Source of the DNA: WRAI01 sp031549605
GTDB lineage: Bacteria; Bacillota; Clostridia; Oscillospirales; UBA929
NCBI GenBank assembly: GCA_031549605.1
Contig: JAVBPM010000012.1
Span: forward strand, 1-43,370
DNA length: 43,370 nucleotides
Direction: 5' to 3'
In this document: positions 15,218 to 23,233 of the stretch, piece by piece
How positions within the stretch are numbered: position 1 is the stretch's first letter
Layout of the letters: each line of letters starts with the position of its first letter
Program-made: the position numbers and the translations under genes
Notes under the pieces: generated by a model
Seen by the model: the letters and a program-made list of their open reading frames with translations, nothing else
What the model was told of the DNA's origin: nothing
Database searches by the model: none

Positions 15218-17434
15218 CTAGTCGGCGGTAAAGGTAACGCCGTCTGAGGTTTTGATGGTTTTGGCAGCGGCGTCATAGGTGGCCGTCAGTGTCTCGGGCA
15301 GGCTGGCCGATTCCATGGCCTGATCGAGTACGGTGTCAAGGATGTCGTCTGTCACCGTGCCTTCGTCCATGCCCTGCTTCGCCAGCAGCGCCACAACCAG
15401 CTCGCGCATGCTGCTGCGCAGTGCCTCAGGGTCAATCTTCATGGTAATGGCAGTGCCGTTCAGGCTGTAGGTGCCCTTCATGGTGAAGAGGTCCATACCC
15501 TCAATGTCACCCAGACCCATGGCGGCCGTGGGCATGGCCATGCTAAAGTCAACGCCCGTAAACTTAAGGGTGGCGGTCACACCGCCCTGTTCGCCGGAGT
15601 AGCTGCCGTCGAGTCCGCCGGTCGGGGTAAAGGCGGGCTCAGTCGGCTCAGTCGGTTCAGTCGGCTCAGTCGGTTCAGTCGGTTCAACAGGCTCAGTGGG
15701 GTCCGCCGGGTCAATGGTGTCGAACATTGCATTTGAGGACGTTGTCCACTCCTCCATCGTGGCGTCGATAGCAGCCCAGTCGTCGTCGGTCATCTCGGAG
15801 AGCTTCTTGATGTCGCCGCTGATGGAAAGCTTGCCGTTGTCGCTCTGCTTGGCGGTGACTTTTGTGTCCATCGCCAGCTCCATCGAGGCATCGCCCTGAT
15901 CCAACGCAATGGTGTCCATGGTCAGGTCGAGTGTTTTGCCCGAGCCTTGGTAGGTGCCAGTCATGTTCATGGTCATTTGCTGACCGGCGAAATCGAGGTT
16001 GAGGTCGGCCGTGATTTTGCCGTCCTTGAGCAGCGTATCGACAGCCATGACAAGCGTCTGGCCCTCGGACCTCATGGTGATTGAGGTGTTGTTCTTCAGC
16101 GACTTGGCCGACTCATCGACTGTGTTGTCGCTGGCGTACTCCATGGCAATTTCCTCGCCGTCCTGCGCCACGGTGAGACGACCAAAGCTGCTGGCAAACA
16201 CGTTGCTCTGCTTACCGTTGAAGCCGGCCACGAGCTCGAGCTTGGCGGTGCTGGTCATACCGGGCAGTGCCGAAGCGTCCATGGAAATGGATGTGGCTTG
16301 CGTCTGGTGGTCGCTGTTGACATAGACCGAGAAGTTGATTTTGGGGAAAACGCTGGCGTCAATGGCCTTGATGGCGGTCTTGCCCTGTGAGATGATCTCG
16401 CCAATCGGGGTGCCCGATTCGGCGGCCAAGTCGTTGAGCAGCGATTGCACAAGGTCGCTGTCGAGCAGCTCGGTGAGGATTTCTTTGACTTCCTTGCCAT
16501 CGAGCGTTGAGGTCATTTTGGTCAGCTCGCCGTCAACGCCGGGCAGTGTGACGCTGCCGTCATTGCTGTAGGAGCGGTCGGTGGTGTGGCTGTCATCGAT
16601 GCCGAGCAAATCCATGACGTCGTCCATGGACTTGATCGACTTCAGCATATCGAGCGTTTTCTCGCTCAGCGGCAGTTGGGTGATGTCGGCCATGTCCATG
16701 TCGCCGCCGGCCTTCTGCTGCAGCAGGTCAAACAGCTCGGACAGCGTGGCGGTAAAGCCGGTGTCGCCCAGTTTGACGGTCAGCGCCTTGGCGTCCTTGT
16801 CCACCAAAAACGCCATGTCGAGCGGATCGGCGCCGGCGGTCATGCTGAGGTCGACCAACGCCTGGGTGTCGTTGTGTTTCACGCTGTACTCGTAGCCGAT
16901 GGCGGCGAGTGACTCGTTGGCTGACGCCAGCATATCGGCGTCGTCAATTCCGCTCAGTGAAGTGAATTTGATGCCGCTGACGGAGGTGCTGACATCGTTG
17001 AACTGCGTGTTGCTGTCCACGCCGAGCACCTTGTTGATGGACGCCTGCATGGCGTTATCCTTGAGTGCGTTTTCGGTCTGCGTGTTGGCGTACTCTACGT
17101 ACTTGCTGGGGAAGAAGGTCTTCAGCATCTGGGGGTAGAAGATAAAAGCCAGCACACCCAGCACGACAATCGCGCCGGCGATGGGGAAAAGCACGGCCTT
17201 CCACGGAAATTTCTTCTGGGGCGCGACCGGCTGCTGGAAGATTACGGGCGCGTTGTCATAGCCGGGCATCGGTGCCGGCTGGTAGGCGGTCGGTTGTACC
17301 GGCTCGGAAAAAACGGGCTGTTGTGCCGCGGGCTGCACCTCGGGAGCAGCTGCCTGCTCGTTGAGGTTGCTGCCACACTGCTCGCAGAAAACGGAACCGC
17401 TTGCCGACTTGGCACCGCAATTCGTACAAAACAT
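15218..17434 (-). CDS. Large zinc-ribbon membrane-anchored protein, unknown function
   Basis: 738 residues. The N-terminus is a zinc ribbon, MFCTNCG...FCEQCG (two CxxC pairs). A Pro/Gln/Ala linker follows, then one membrane helix at about 75-105 (AVLFPIAGAIVVLGVLAFIF), then a long polar region rich in Met, Asp, Ser and Thr that should lie outside the cell. An EPT repeat (about six units) separates a C-terminal domain of about 130 residues. The topology resembles zinc-ribbon/lipoprotein-like surface proteins of clostridia; no enzymatic motif was seen. A consensus promoter and AAAGGAGG precede the ATG. Confidence 0.8.
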   Translation of the reverse strand: MFCTNCGAKSASGSVFCEQCGSNLNEQAAAPEVQPAAQQPVFSEPVQPTAYQPAPMPGYDNAPVIFQQPVAPQKKFPWKAVLFPIAGAIVVLGVLAFIFYPQMLKTFFPSKYVEYANTQTENALKDNAMQASINKVLGVDSNTQFNDVSTSVSGIKFTSLSGIDDADMLASANESLAAIGYEYSVKHNDTQALVDLSMTAGADPLDMAFLVDKDAKALTVKLGDTGFTATLSELFDLLQQKAGGDMDMADITQLPLSEKTLDMLKSIKSMDDVMDLLGIDDSHTTDRSYSNDGSVTLPGVDGELTKMTSTLDGKEVKEILTELLDSDLVQSLLNDLAAESGTPIGEIISQGKTAIKAIDASVFPKINFSVYVNSDHQTQATSISMDASALPGMTSTAKLELVAGFNGKQSNVFASSFGRLTVAQDGEEIAMEYASDNTVDESAKSLKNNTSITMRSEGQTLVMAVDTLLKDGKITADLNLDFAGQQMTMNMTGTYQGSGKTLDLTMDTIALDQGDASMELAMDTKVTAKQSDNGKLSISGDIKKLSEMTDDDWAAIDATMEEWTTSSNAMFDTIDPADPTEPVEPTEPTEPTEPTEPTEPAFTPTGGLDGSYSGEQGGVTATLKFTGVDFSMAMPTAAMGLGDIEGMDLFTMKGTYSLNGTAITMKIDPEALRSSMRELVVALLAKQGMDEGTVTDDILDTVLDQAMESASLPETLTATYDAAAKTIKTSDGVTFTAD
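15636..15698 (-). repeat. 9-bp tandem repeat coding for Glu-Pro-Thr units
   Basis: Seven near-identical 9-base units (plus-strand form GGCTCAGTC or GGTTCAGTC) lie in tandem inside the zinc-ribbon gene and encode the EPT linker. Copy number probably varies by slippage. Confidence 0.85.
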
Positions 17435-17473
17435 AATTATCCTCCTTTAATACAGCGGGGGTATACACCATAC

Positions 17474-17502
17474 ATTATATAAAGATATACGCGATTTGTC
17501 AA
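17474..17502 (-). promoter_or_regulatory. Consensus promoter of the large zinc-ribbon gene
   Basis: On the minus strand a perfect TTGACA (17502-17497) and a perfect TATAAT (17479-17474) are spaced by 17 bases, 39 bases upstream of the ATG. Confidence 0.88.
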
Positions 17503-17514
17503 ATGCCGGTGAAG

Positions 17515-18276
17515 TTAAACGGTTGCCAACGCGAGAACAAAGTCAAACGTCACCTCTTGACAGTCTATGTCGGCCGGACGACTTTGATGCGCACCGAGCG
17601 GTGTCATGGCGCAGAGTTGGGGTAGCAGTGTGCCGACGGGCAGTGTGTAGGTCAACGCTTCGCAGGCCGCGCTGGGGTAGCGGCTGCAAAAATGGTCGAC
17701 CGATTCTGATCGAGTGGTTTCTTTGTGCCACAGCGAGCGCAGCTGCTCGAGGTGGCGCGTGCCCGGCATGACCTTGAGCAACCGGCCACCCGGCTTGAGC
17801 ACGCGCTCAAATTCGCGGTAGGCGGCTGGCGACAGGAGGTTGACGACGACGTCGACGGCGTTGTCAACAAGCGGCAGGTTGGCCAAATTGGCGACCAGCC
17901 AGTCGCAGCGCTTGTCCAGTCCTGCGGCCATTGCCACGGCGTCGCGCGCCAGGTCAACGCCGATGCCGACGCGGGTCGCGCACAGTTGTGACAGCTGCCA
18001 GCCCTCACCGCAGCCGGCGTCCAGCACCAGCGCGTTGGGCGATAGCAGTTGGTCAAGCCGCTGGGTCAACGGCGCGAAGAAGCCGGCGGCAAAGACGTCG
18101 CGCCGCGCCTGCCAGAGCGTTTTGGTGTAGAGTGGGTCGGCTCCGGCGGCGACAAAGTTGACGTAGCCTTTGCGCGCGATGTCAAACGTGTGGTTTTGCT
18201 CGCAGCGCAGGCTGCTTTCAATGGCCGACAGCGCGCCGAGACAGTGCGGGCAGCGCAGCCGCTCAAGTTGATGCAT
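17515..18276 (-). CDS. RlmA-type 23S rRNA (guanine-N1) methyltransferase
   Basis: 253 residues. The N-terminal zinc finger has C9, C12, C25 and H29, followed by FDIARKGYVNFV, the hallmark of the RlmA(I)/RlmA(II) (TlrB) family, and a SAM-binding motif LVLDAGCGEGWQLS. These enzymes methylate G745 or G748 in 23S rRNA helix 35; G748 methylation by the TlrB branch contributes to macrolide (tylosin) resistance. Which base is modified here cannot be told from the sequence. GGGAGG precedes the ATG. The gene lies just after the decarboxylase terminator. Confidence 0.85.
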   Translation of the reverse strand: MHQLERLRCPHCLGALSAIESSLRCEQNHTFDIARKGYVNFVAAGADPLYTKTLWQARRDVFAAGFFAPLTQRLDQLLSPNALVLDAGCGEGWQLSQLCATRVGIGVDLARDAVAMAAGLDKRCDWLVANLANLPLVDNAVDVVVNLLSPAAYREFERVLKPGGRLLKVMPGTRHLEQLRSLWHKETTRSESVDHFCSRYPSAACEALTYTLPVGTLLPQLCAMTPLGAHQSRPADIDCQEVTFDFVLALATV

Positions 18277-18295
18277 GACGCACCTCCCTGTATCA

Positions 18296-18322
18296 AAACG
18301 GGGCGTCGTTGACGCCCCGTTT
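18296..18322 (-). terminator. Terminator of the Na+ decarboxylase operon
   Basis: AAACGGGGCGTC (18296-18307) and GACGCCCCGTTT (18311-18322) form a perfect 12-bp stem; on the minus strand it is followed by TGATAC after a short T run. It ends the operon 11 bases after the oadB stop. Confidence 0.8.
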
Positions 18323-18333
18323 GAATGGTAAAG

Positions 18334-19554
18334 CTACTTGGTGAACATGGCCAGCAGGAAGCCGGCGGCCACCGCAGAGCCGATAACGCCGGCCACGTTT
18401 GGCCCCATGGCGTGCATCAGCAGGAAGTTGCTGGGGTTGGCCTTTTGTCCCTCGACCTGCGACACGCGCGCCGCCATCGGAACGGCCGACACGCCGGCGC
18501 TGCCGATTAGGGGGTTAATCTTTCCGCCCGACAGCTTATACATCAGCTTGCCGAACAGGATACCGCCAACGGTAGAGAAGCAGAAGGCGGTCAGACCCAG
18601 CACAACGATGAGGATGGTGTCTAAGGACAGGAAGCCGACGTTGACCAGCTTGCCGTCGGCGTTGAGCTCGCCGATATAGCCGACCGAGGTGGCACCGACG
18701 GTCACCGACAGGAAGATGGTGACGATGTTGATGAGCGTGTTCTGCGCCGTGTCGGACAGACGGTCCACCACGCCGCACTCACGGAACAGGTTGCCCAGCA
18801 TCAAGCAGCCGATGAGTGGCGCGACCGAGGGCAGCACCAGTACGACAAAAATGGTAACGGCGATGGGGAAGATGATTTTGGTCGTTCTGGACACCGAGGT
18901 GACCGGCGGCATGACGGTTTCGCGCTCTTTTTTGGTGGTCAGCGCACGCATGATGGGCGGCTGAATGAGCGGAATGAGCGCCATGTACGAGTAGGCGGCT
19001 ACGGCGATTGGCCCCAGTTTCTCCGGCGCTAGCTTTGAGGTCAGCCAGATGGCGGTCGGGCCGTCGGCACCGCCGATGATACCAATCGAAGCGGCGATGT
19101 TGCCGGTGAAGAACAGGCAGGACAGGATAAAGGCGCAGTAGATGCCCAGCTGGGCGGCGGCGCCGAGCACCAGCGACGACGGACGGCTGAGCAGCGGGCC
19201 GAAGTCGGTCATAGCGCCTACGCCGAGGAAAATCAGACAGGGGTAGATGTTGAGCTTAACGCCGAGATAGAGCACATCGAGGAAGCCGCCCTGTTTCAGC
19301 ACGTCGCCGTAGTTGATGAAACCATCGGCGCCTTTTTTGAACAGCTCCATGTGCATCAACTCGCCAAACGGCAGGTTGGTCAGCAGCATACCAAAGGCGA
19401 TGCCGACCAGCAGCAGCGGCTCGAATTTCTTGACAATGGCGAGGTAGAGCAGCACGCAGGCAATGACAATCATGACTGCGTTTTCCCAGTGCTGGAACAG
19501 ACCGCTAAAGCCTGAACCCTCCCACAAATCGGTAAAAACTTTTCCAAAATCCAT
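18334..19554 (-). CDS. oadB: Na+-translocating decarboxylase beta subunit
   Basis: 406 residues with nine or more membrane helices. This is the OadB/GcdB/MmdB family: the membrane subunit that decarboxylates carboxybiotin and exports Na+. Signatures include FLGVGAMTDFGPLL, GIIGGADGPTAIWL (the conserved region with a key Asp), the GNLFRECGVVDRLS segment and the ending NFLLMHAMGPNVAGVIGSAVAAG. It is the last gene of the operon oadA-oadG-biotin carrier-oadB. The family cannot distinguish oxaloacetate from other substrates; the alpha subunit argues for oxaloacetate. Confidence 0.93.
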   Translation of the reverse strand: MDFGKVFTDLWEGSGFSGLFQHWENAVMIVIACVLLYLAIVKKFEPLLLVGIAFGMLLTNLPFGELMHMELFKKGADGFINYGDVLKQGGFLDVLYLGVKLNIYPCLIFLGVGAMTDFGPLLSRPSSLVLGAAAQLGIYCAFILSCLFFTGNIAASIGIIGGADGPTAIWLTSKLAPEKLGPIAVAAYSYMALIPLIQPPIMRALTTKKERETVMPPVTSVSRTTKIIFPIAVTIFVVLVLPSVAPLIGCLMLGNLFRECGVVDRLSDTAQNTLINIVTIFLSVTVGATSVGYIGELNADGKLVNVGFLSLDTILIVVLGLTAFCFSTVGGILFGKLMYKLSGGKINPLIGSAGVSAVPMAARVSQVEGQKANPSNFLLMHAMGPNVAGVIGSAVAAGFLLAMFTK

Positions 19555-19566
19555 GACAGTGCCCCC

Positions 19567-19953
19567 TTACGCGAGCACAATCAAAGCGTCGCCGGTGTTG
19601 ACGGATTGACCTTTGCTGGCAACGACCTGCGCGACTGAGCCGTCACGCGGCGACATAATCTCGTTTTCCATTTTCATGGCCTCGAGTACGAGCAGCAAAG
19701 CGCCTTTTTTGACCGCTTGTCCGTTTTGAACGTTGACCTTGAGTATCGTGCCCGGCATGGGTGCCGAAACGGCTTCGCCGGCGGCAGTGGCCACGGCAGC
19801 GACGGGCGCGGCGGCAGGTGCGGCGGCGACTGCCACCGGTGCTGCCACGACGGGCGCGGCAACAGCGACATCGGCGACGTCGACCAAAATGGCCTCGCCG
19901 TGTTCGACTTCAACTTCGTAGACCTTACCGGCCAGTGTAACTTGATATTTCAT
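19567..19953 (-). CDS. Biotin carrier (biotinyl) subunit of the decarboxylase
   Basis: 128 residues. An N-terminal MKYQVTLAGKVYEVEVE segment is followed by an Ala/Val/Pro-rich flexible linker (about 30-60) and a biotinyl domain ending with EAMKMENEI, in which K94 is the biotinylated lysine. In classic OadA the biotin domain is the C-terminus of the alpha subunit; here it is a separate gene, as in several clostridia and Veillonella. It carries CO2 from the alpha subunit to the membrane beta subunit. The start follows oadG by 13 bases. Confidence 0.93.
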   Translation of the reverse strand: MKYQVTLAGKVYEVEVEHGEAILVDVADVAVAAPVVAAPVAVAAAPAAAPVAAVATAAGEAVSAPMPGTILKVNVQNGQAVKKGALLLVLEAMKMENEIMSPRDGSVAQVVASKGQSVNTGDALIVLA

Positions 19954-19966
19954 GGCTGTGTTCCCC

Positions 19967-20341
19967 CTATTTCACTTCTTGAATGGAGATGAAGCGCAGC
20001 TCGTTGAGCGGCTTCTGCATGCGGTCGGCCACGATGGCCATCAGCAGCGCAACGGTTTTGTGGTCGATGTTGTGCAGGTCGCACTCGCCGAGTGAGCCTT
20101 TGGCCGGCACTTTGTTGGAGGCGACAGCAACCGGCTGCGGCGCGGTTTCCGGAGCGGCGACCGTGCGACGACTCTCGGCGGCGTTGATCACGCGGCGCAT
20201 GATGGTCACCACGGCCATCAGCACAATCAGCACCAAAAAGACAATGGCAAAGCCGATAAGGCTAATCAGCAGCGAGTCGGTAAAGCTGACGTTGCCGTCC
20301 TTGACGCCGGTGGCGAGCTGCAAAGTAATGGCAGTTTGCAT
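19967..20341 (-). CDS. oadG: Decarboxylase gamma subunit (OadG family)
   Basis: 124 residues with a single N-terminal membrane helix (LLISLIGFAIVFLVLIVLMAVVTIM), a Pro/Ala-rich hydrophilic stretch and a C-terminal segment (AIVADRMQKPLNELRFISIQEVK). The family assembles the alpha and beta subunits in the membrane. It is preceded by GGAGG and lies 12 bases after oadA. A start at MQTAITLQLATGVKDGN fits the usual short periplasmic N-terminus. Confidence 0.88.
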   Translation of the reverse strand: MQTAITLQLATGVKDGNVSFTDSLLISLIGFAIVFLVLIVLMAVVTIMRRVINAAESRRTVAAPETAPQPVAVASNKVPAKGSLGECDLHNIDHKTVALLMAIVADRMQKPLNELRFISIQEVK

Positions 20342-20353
20342 GACACGTCCTCC

Positions 20354-21733
20354 TTACAGTTGCACGATGGAGTATTTCATGCGATTGGCGGCGCGCTCGT
20401 TGCGCTCAGTGGCAAATTTTTCGTACACAGCGGGGAACACGATGTAAGACAGCACGTCCTCGTCCGACTGCGCCAGCTCGCCGATTTCGGCCTTGCCGGC
20501 GGCAAAGCCGGGCTTGAGCGTTTCGGCAAAGCGGCCGGTATAGGCTTTTTCGTCGCCCAGTATTTTCTTGCTGACCTCGGGGTCGATGGGTGCCGGCGGC
20601 GTGCCGTACTCGCCCTTGAGGTAGGAGACAATTTCCTTGGACACGTTCTTGTAGCGCTCGCCCGACAGCACGTTGGAGCAGGCCTGTACGCCGACCATCT
20701 GGCTCATGGGCGTGACCAGCGGGGGATAGCCGAGGTCCTTGCGCACGCGCGGCGTTTCCTCCAGCACTTGCTGGAACTTATCGATGGCGTTCTGCGCCTT
20801 GAGCTGCGACACGAGGTTGCTCAGCATGCCGCCGGGCACCTGATAGGTCAGCGCGTCGCTGTCGGTACCCATGACCAGCGGGTCCATCGTCTTGTCGGCG
20901 ATGTACTCGTTGCGGATGGGCTTGAAAAAGTCGTTGACCTCTTTGAGCAGGTTGGCATTCAGGCCGGTGTCGAAGCCCATCTGACCCAACGCGAAGTTGA
21001 GCGTCTCGGTGGCCGGCTGCGAGGTGCCGCCCGACATCGAGGAAATGGCGGTGTCGATGACATCGGCGCCGGCTTCGGCGGCCTTGAGGTAGGTCATGAA
21101 CGCCAAACCTGTGGTGGCGTGGGTGTGGACGTGAATGGGCAGCTTGGAGTTTTCTTTGATGGCCTTGACCAAATCATAGCACTCCTGCGGGCTCATAACG
21201 CCCGCCATATCTTTAATGCACAGCGACGAGGCGCCCATGTCCTCGAGCTGCTTGGTCAGCTTAACGTAGTTTTCCAGCGTGTGCACCGGGCTGGTGGTGT
21301 AGCTGATGGCGACCTGCGCGATACCGCCGTGTTTGATGGTTTCGCTGACGCTGGTCTCAAGGTTGCGCACGTCGTTGAGCGCGTCAAAGATGCGCAGCAC
21401 GTCGATGCCGTTTTTAATCGACAGCTCGACGAATTTGCGCACGACATCGTCGGGATAGTGCTTATAGCCCAGCAGGTTCTGACCGCGCAGCAGCATTTGC
21501 AGCTTGGTGTTTTTAACGCGCGCCTTGATGTCGCGCAGACGCTGCCAGGGATCCTCGTTGAGGTAGCGCAGGCAGGTGTCAAAGGTGGCGCCGCCCCAGC
21601 ACTCAAGTGAGTAGTAGCCGACCTTGTCGAGGGTCTCAAGGATGGGCTCAAATTTGCTGTAGGGCAGACGCGTGGCAATCAACGACTGACCGGCGTCGCG
21701 CAGCACAGTTTCGGTAAAGCGGATTTTAGGCAT
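20354..21733 (-). CDS. oadA: Oxaloacetate decarboxylase alpha subunit (carboxyltransferase)
   Basis: 459 residues. The TIM-barrel carboxyltransferase domain has RFTETVLRDAGQSLIATRLPY at the start, YYSLECWGGATFDTCLRYLNEDPW, LRGQNLLGY, CIKDMAG (with the lysine that becomes carboxylated) and the metal-binding HVHTHATTGLA. The PC/OadA C-terminal conserved carboxyltransferase region follows. No biotin domain is attached; it is a separate gene. The usual LRDAHQSL reads LRDAGQSL here. It would move CO2 from oxaloacetate to biotin as the first step of Na+ extrusion. First gene of its operon, with AAGGAGGAG before the start. Confidence 0.9.
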   Translation of the reverse strand: MPKIRFTETVLRDAGQSLIATRLPYSKFEPILETLDKVGYYSLECWGGATFDTCLRYLNEDPWQRLRDIKARVKNTKLQMLLRGQNLLGYKHYPDDVVRKFVELSIKNGIDVLRIFDALNDVRNLETSVSETIKHGGIAQVAISYTTSPVHTLENYVKLTKQLEDMGASSLCIKDMAGVMSPQECYDLVKAIKENSKLPIHVHTHATTGLAFMTYLKAAEAGADVIDTAISSMSGGTSQPATETLNFALGQMGFDTGLNANLLKEVNDFFKPIRNEYIADKTMDPLVMGTDSDALTYQVPGGMLSNLVSQLKAQNAIDKFQQVLEETPRVRKDLGYPPLVTPMSQMVGVQACSNVLSGERYKNVSKEIVSYLKGEYGTPPAPIDPEVSKKILGDEKAYTGRFAETLKPGFAAGKAEIGELAQSDEDVLSYIVFPAVYEKFATERNERAANRMKYSIVQL

Positions 21734-21766
21734 TTTGTCTCCTCCTTGCAGATTTATCTGTCTAGA

Positions 21767-21775
21767 ATTATATCA
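21767..21775 (-). promoter_or_regulatory. Extended -10 promoter of the decarboxylase operon
   Basis: On the minus strand TGATATAAT (21775-21767) is a full extended -10 element; no good -35 is seen at 17 bases, which extended -10 promoters do not need. Confidence 0.55.
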
Positions 21776-21798
21776 GTGTTTGCAATTTTTGCATAGAA

Positions 21799-21829
21799 AA
21801 ACCGCTTGGTCGAATTTGACAAAGCGGTG
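21799..21829 (-). terminator. Terminator of the prfB-to-P-loop gene operon
   Basis: ACCGCTT and AAGCGGT pair around a loop of about 14 bases and are followed on the minus strand by TTTTT. It lies about 25 bases after the P-loop gene stop. Confidence 0.7.
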
Positions 21830-21854
21830 GCGTGTAAAATGCGGTGCATGGTGA

Positions 21855-22307
21855 TTATTGACAATTATAGTGCAAAAGCGCCTGTTGCCACAGCCTTTCG
21901 GTGTCGTCGGGACTGGGTGTGTCGAGGGTGAGGTGACAGGGTTGGCCGGCAAAGGCGTTGTACTTGCGCTCCAGCATGGCGGCGACGGGCGGTGGTAACG
22001 TGCCGCCGGTCCGTGCGGCAAACCGCTGCTGGATGGTGTCGAGCGGCGCGGTGACCAGCACGCGAAAGGCGTTGGCGGGTAGCAGCGCCAAATGCTGCGG
22101 CTCAGTGATGACGTATACAATCGACGGGTCGCCGGCGGTGTCGGACTCGGCCAGCAGCTGGGTAAAGCGCGGTTCGGCTTCGGACTGGGTTTTGGCCAGC
22201 CGCAGGTAGTCTTTTCCGCTGTACAGTTCGACTTGGTGGGCGTTTTTCAGTTGTGCGGCCAGCGAAGACTTACCGACACAGCTGTCGCCGAAAAGGACAA
22301 GCACCAT
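21855..22307 (-). CDS. P-loop nucleotide kinase-like protein
   Basis: 150 residues starting MVLVLFGDSCVGKSSLAAQL, with the Walker A motif GDSCVGKSS at residues 7-15. The strand-like segments SIVYVITEP and FRVLVTAPLDTIQQRF resemble the core of guanylate/shikimate-kinase-type P-loop proteins, where the second provides an arginine-rich lid. No clear substrate motif was found. It is the last gene after prfB, nitroreductase and the ArsC-like gene, 24 bases behind the ArsC-like gene. Confidence 0.75.
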   Translation of the reverse strand: MVLVLFGDSCVGKSSLAAQLKNAHQVELYSGKDYLRLAKTQSEAEPRFTQLLAESDTAGDPSIVYVITEPQHLALLPANAFRVLVTAPLDTIQQRFAARTGGTLPPPVAAMLERKYNAFAGQPCHLTLDTPSPDDTERLWQQALLHYNCQ

Positions 22308-22331
22308 AGTTTTCTCCCTTGTAAAAATGAG

Positions 22332-22670
22332 TTACGGCGTCCAGCCCTTCCATATGTCGGGCGCATAGCCGAGTGTGGCTTGTCGCCCGTTACGAACGAT
22401 GGGCGTTTGCAATAGGTCGGGGTTGTCCAGCAGCTTTTCCAGCTTGTCGTCGTCATAGGCAAGGTAGCTCAGCGCCGCGGCGTCGGGGTGCTTGGCGTTG
22501 ACCAGCTTGTCAAGCCCGCCGACGGCTTGCAGCACGCTTTTGAGCTCACCCGGGCTGATGCCGTAGCGCAGCAGGTCGATGCTCTGCACCTTAATGCCGC
22601 GCTCCTTGAACCAGCGCTCGGCTTTTTTGGTGTCAAAGCACTTGGATTTGCCGAAAATTTGGATGCCCAT
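22332..22670 (-). CDS. ArsC/Spx-like thioredoxin-fold protein
   Basis: 112 residues beginning MGIQIFGKSKCFDTKKAERWFKERGI, the typical start of the arsenate reductase (ArsC)/YffB/Spx family. There is one N-terminal cysteine (C11) in KCFDTKKA, and the C-terminal NPDLLQTPIVRNGRQATLGY has the family's T-P-I/L-x-R motif. It is probably a redox-active or regulatory protein rather than a dedicated arsenate reductase; no ars genes are near. It lies three bases after the nitroreductase stop. Confidence 0.85.
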   Translation of the reverse strand: MGIQIFGKSKCFDTKKAERWFKERGIKVQSIDLLRYGISPGELKSVLQAVGGLDKLVNAKHPDAAALSYLAYDDDKLEKLLDNPDLLQTPIVRNGRQATLGYAPDIWKGWTP

Positions 22671-22673
22671 GTG

Positions 22674-23231
22674 TCAGCCCACCCAGCTGATTTTGGTCAA
22701 ATCGGGCGTGTGTGGTTCGGCGGTTGTGGCGGCGGTGCCCAGCAGCACGGCCATGCCAAAGGCGTAGCCGTCGGGAAAGCCGAGACGCTGTTGAAACTCG
22801 GCCGCCTTGGAGCCGGCAAAGGCGAGACCGGCCAAACCGCATACTAGGCTGTTGAGCCCCAGCGACTGTGCGGCCAGTGTAATCGTCTGTACAACAATGC
22901 CGCAGTCGAGCACGGCGCTGGGCGAGGCGGGGTCAATGGCCAGCATAACCATGCAGGGCGCATCGTAAAAGGTCTTGCCGCCGCGCGACTGAATGCGCTG
23001 ATACATGGCGGGGTCGGGCATGGCCGCCATGGCGGCCAGTGTCGCCTGCTCCATGTCGCGAATCAGCGCGGCGTCGCGGACGACGATGACGCGCCAGCCC
23101 TGCTTGTTCATGGCGCTGGGCGACTGCACGGCCGCCTGTGCAATGGCGGTCAGTTGCTCGCCGGTCGGCATGGCGCCGTCAAAGCTGCGGCAGGAGTAGC
23201 GCTGGGCGATGTGTTGCAGTGTGCTGTTCAT
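22674..23231 (-). CDS. Nitroreductase-family FMN flavoprotein
   Basis: 185 residues. The N-terminal QRYSCRSF and the SPSAMNKQGWRVIVVRD motif, with the conserved AQSLGLNSLVCGL segment, fit the nitroreductase fold that binds FMN and reduces nitroaromatics, quinones or flavins with NAD(P)H. Substrate unknown. The ATG is two bases after the prfB stop, so it is co-transcribed and probably translationally coupled with prfB. Confidence 0.87.
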   Translation of the reverse strand: MNSTLQHIAQRYSCRSFDGAMPTGEQLTAIAQAAVQSPSAMNKQGWRVIVVRDAALIRDMEQATLAAMAAMPDPAMYQRIQSRGGKTFYDAPCMVMLAIDPASPSAVLDCGIVVQTITLAAQSLGLNSLVCGLAGLAFAGSKAAEFQQRLGFPDGYAFGMAVLLGTAATTAEPHTPDLTKISWVG

Positions 23232-23233
23232 GG

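Noticed and set aside
15636..15698. Short repeats as a possible array or binding-site cluster
   Set aside because: They are in-frame 9-base codon triplets for an EPT linker.
20336..21610. A 424-codon open frame on the plus strand opposite oadA
   Set aside because: It is a mirror of the GC-rich third codon positions of oadA; the minus-strand gene has clear carboxyltransferase motifs and the plus frame has none.
22332..22670. Dedicated arsenate reductase
   Set aside because: Only the general ArsC/Spx/YffB fold is supported; no arsenic resistance genes are near.
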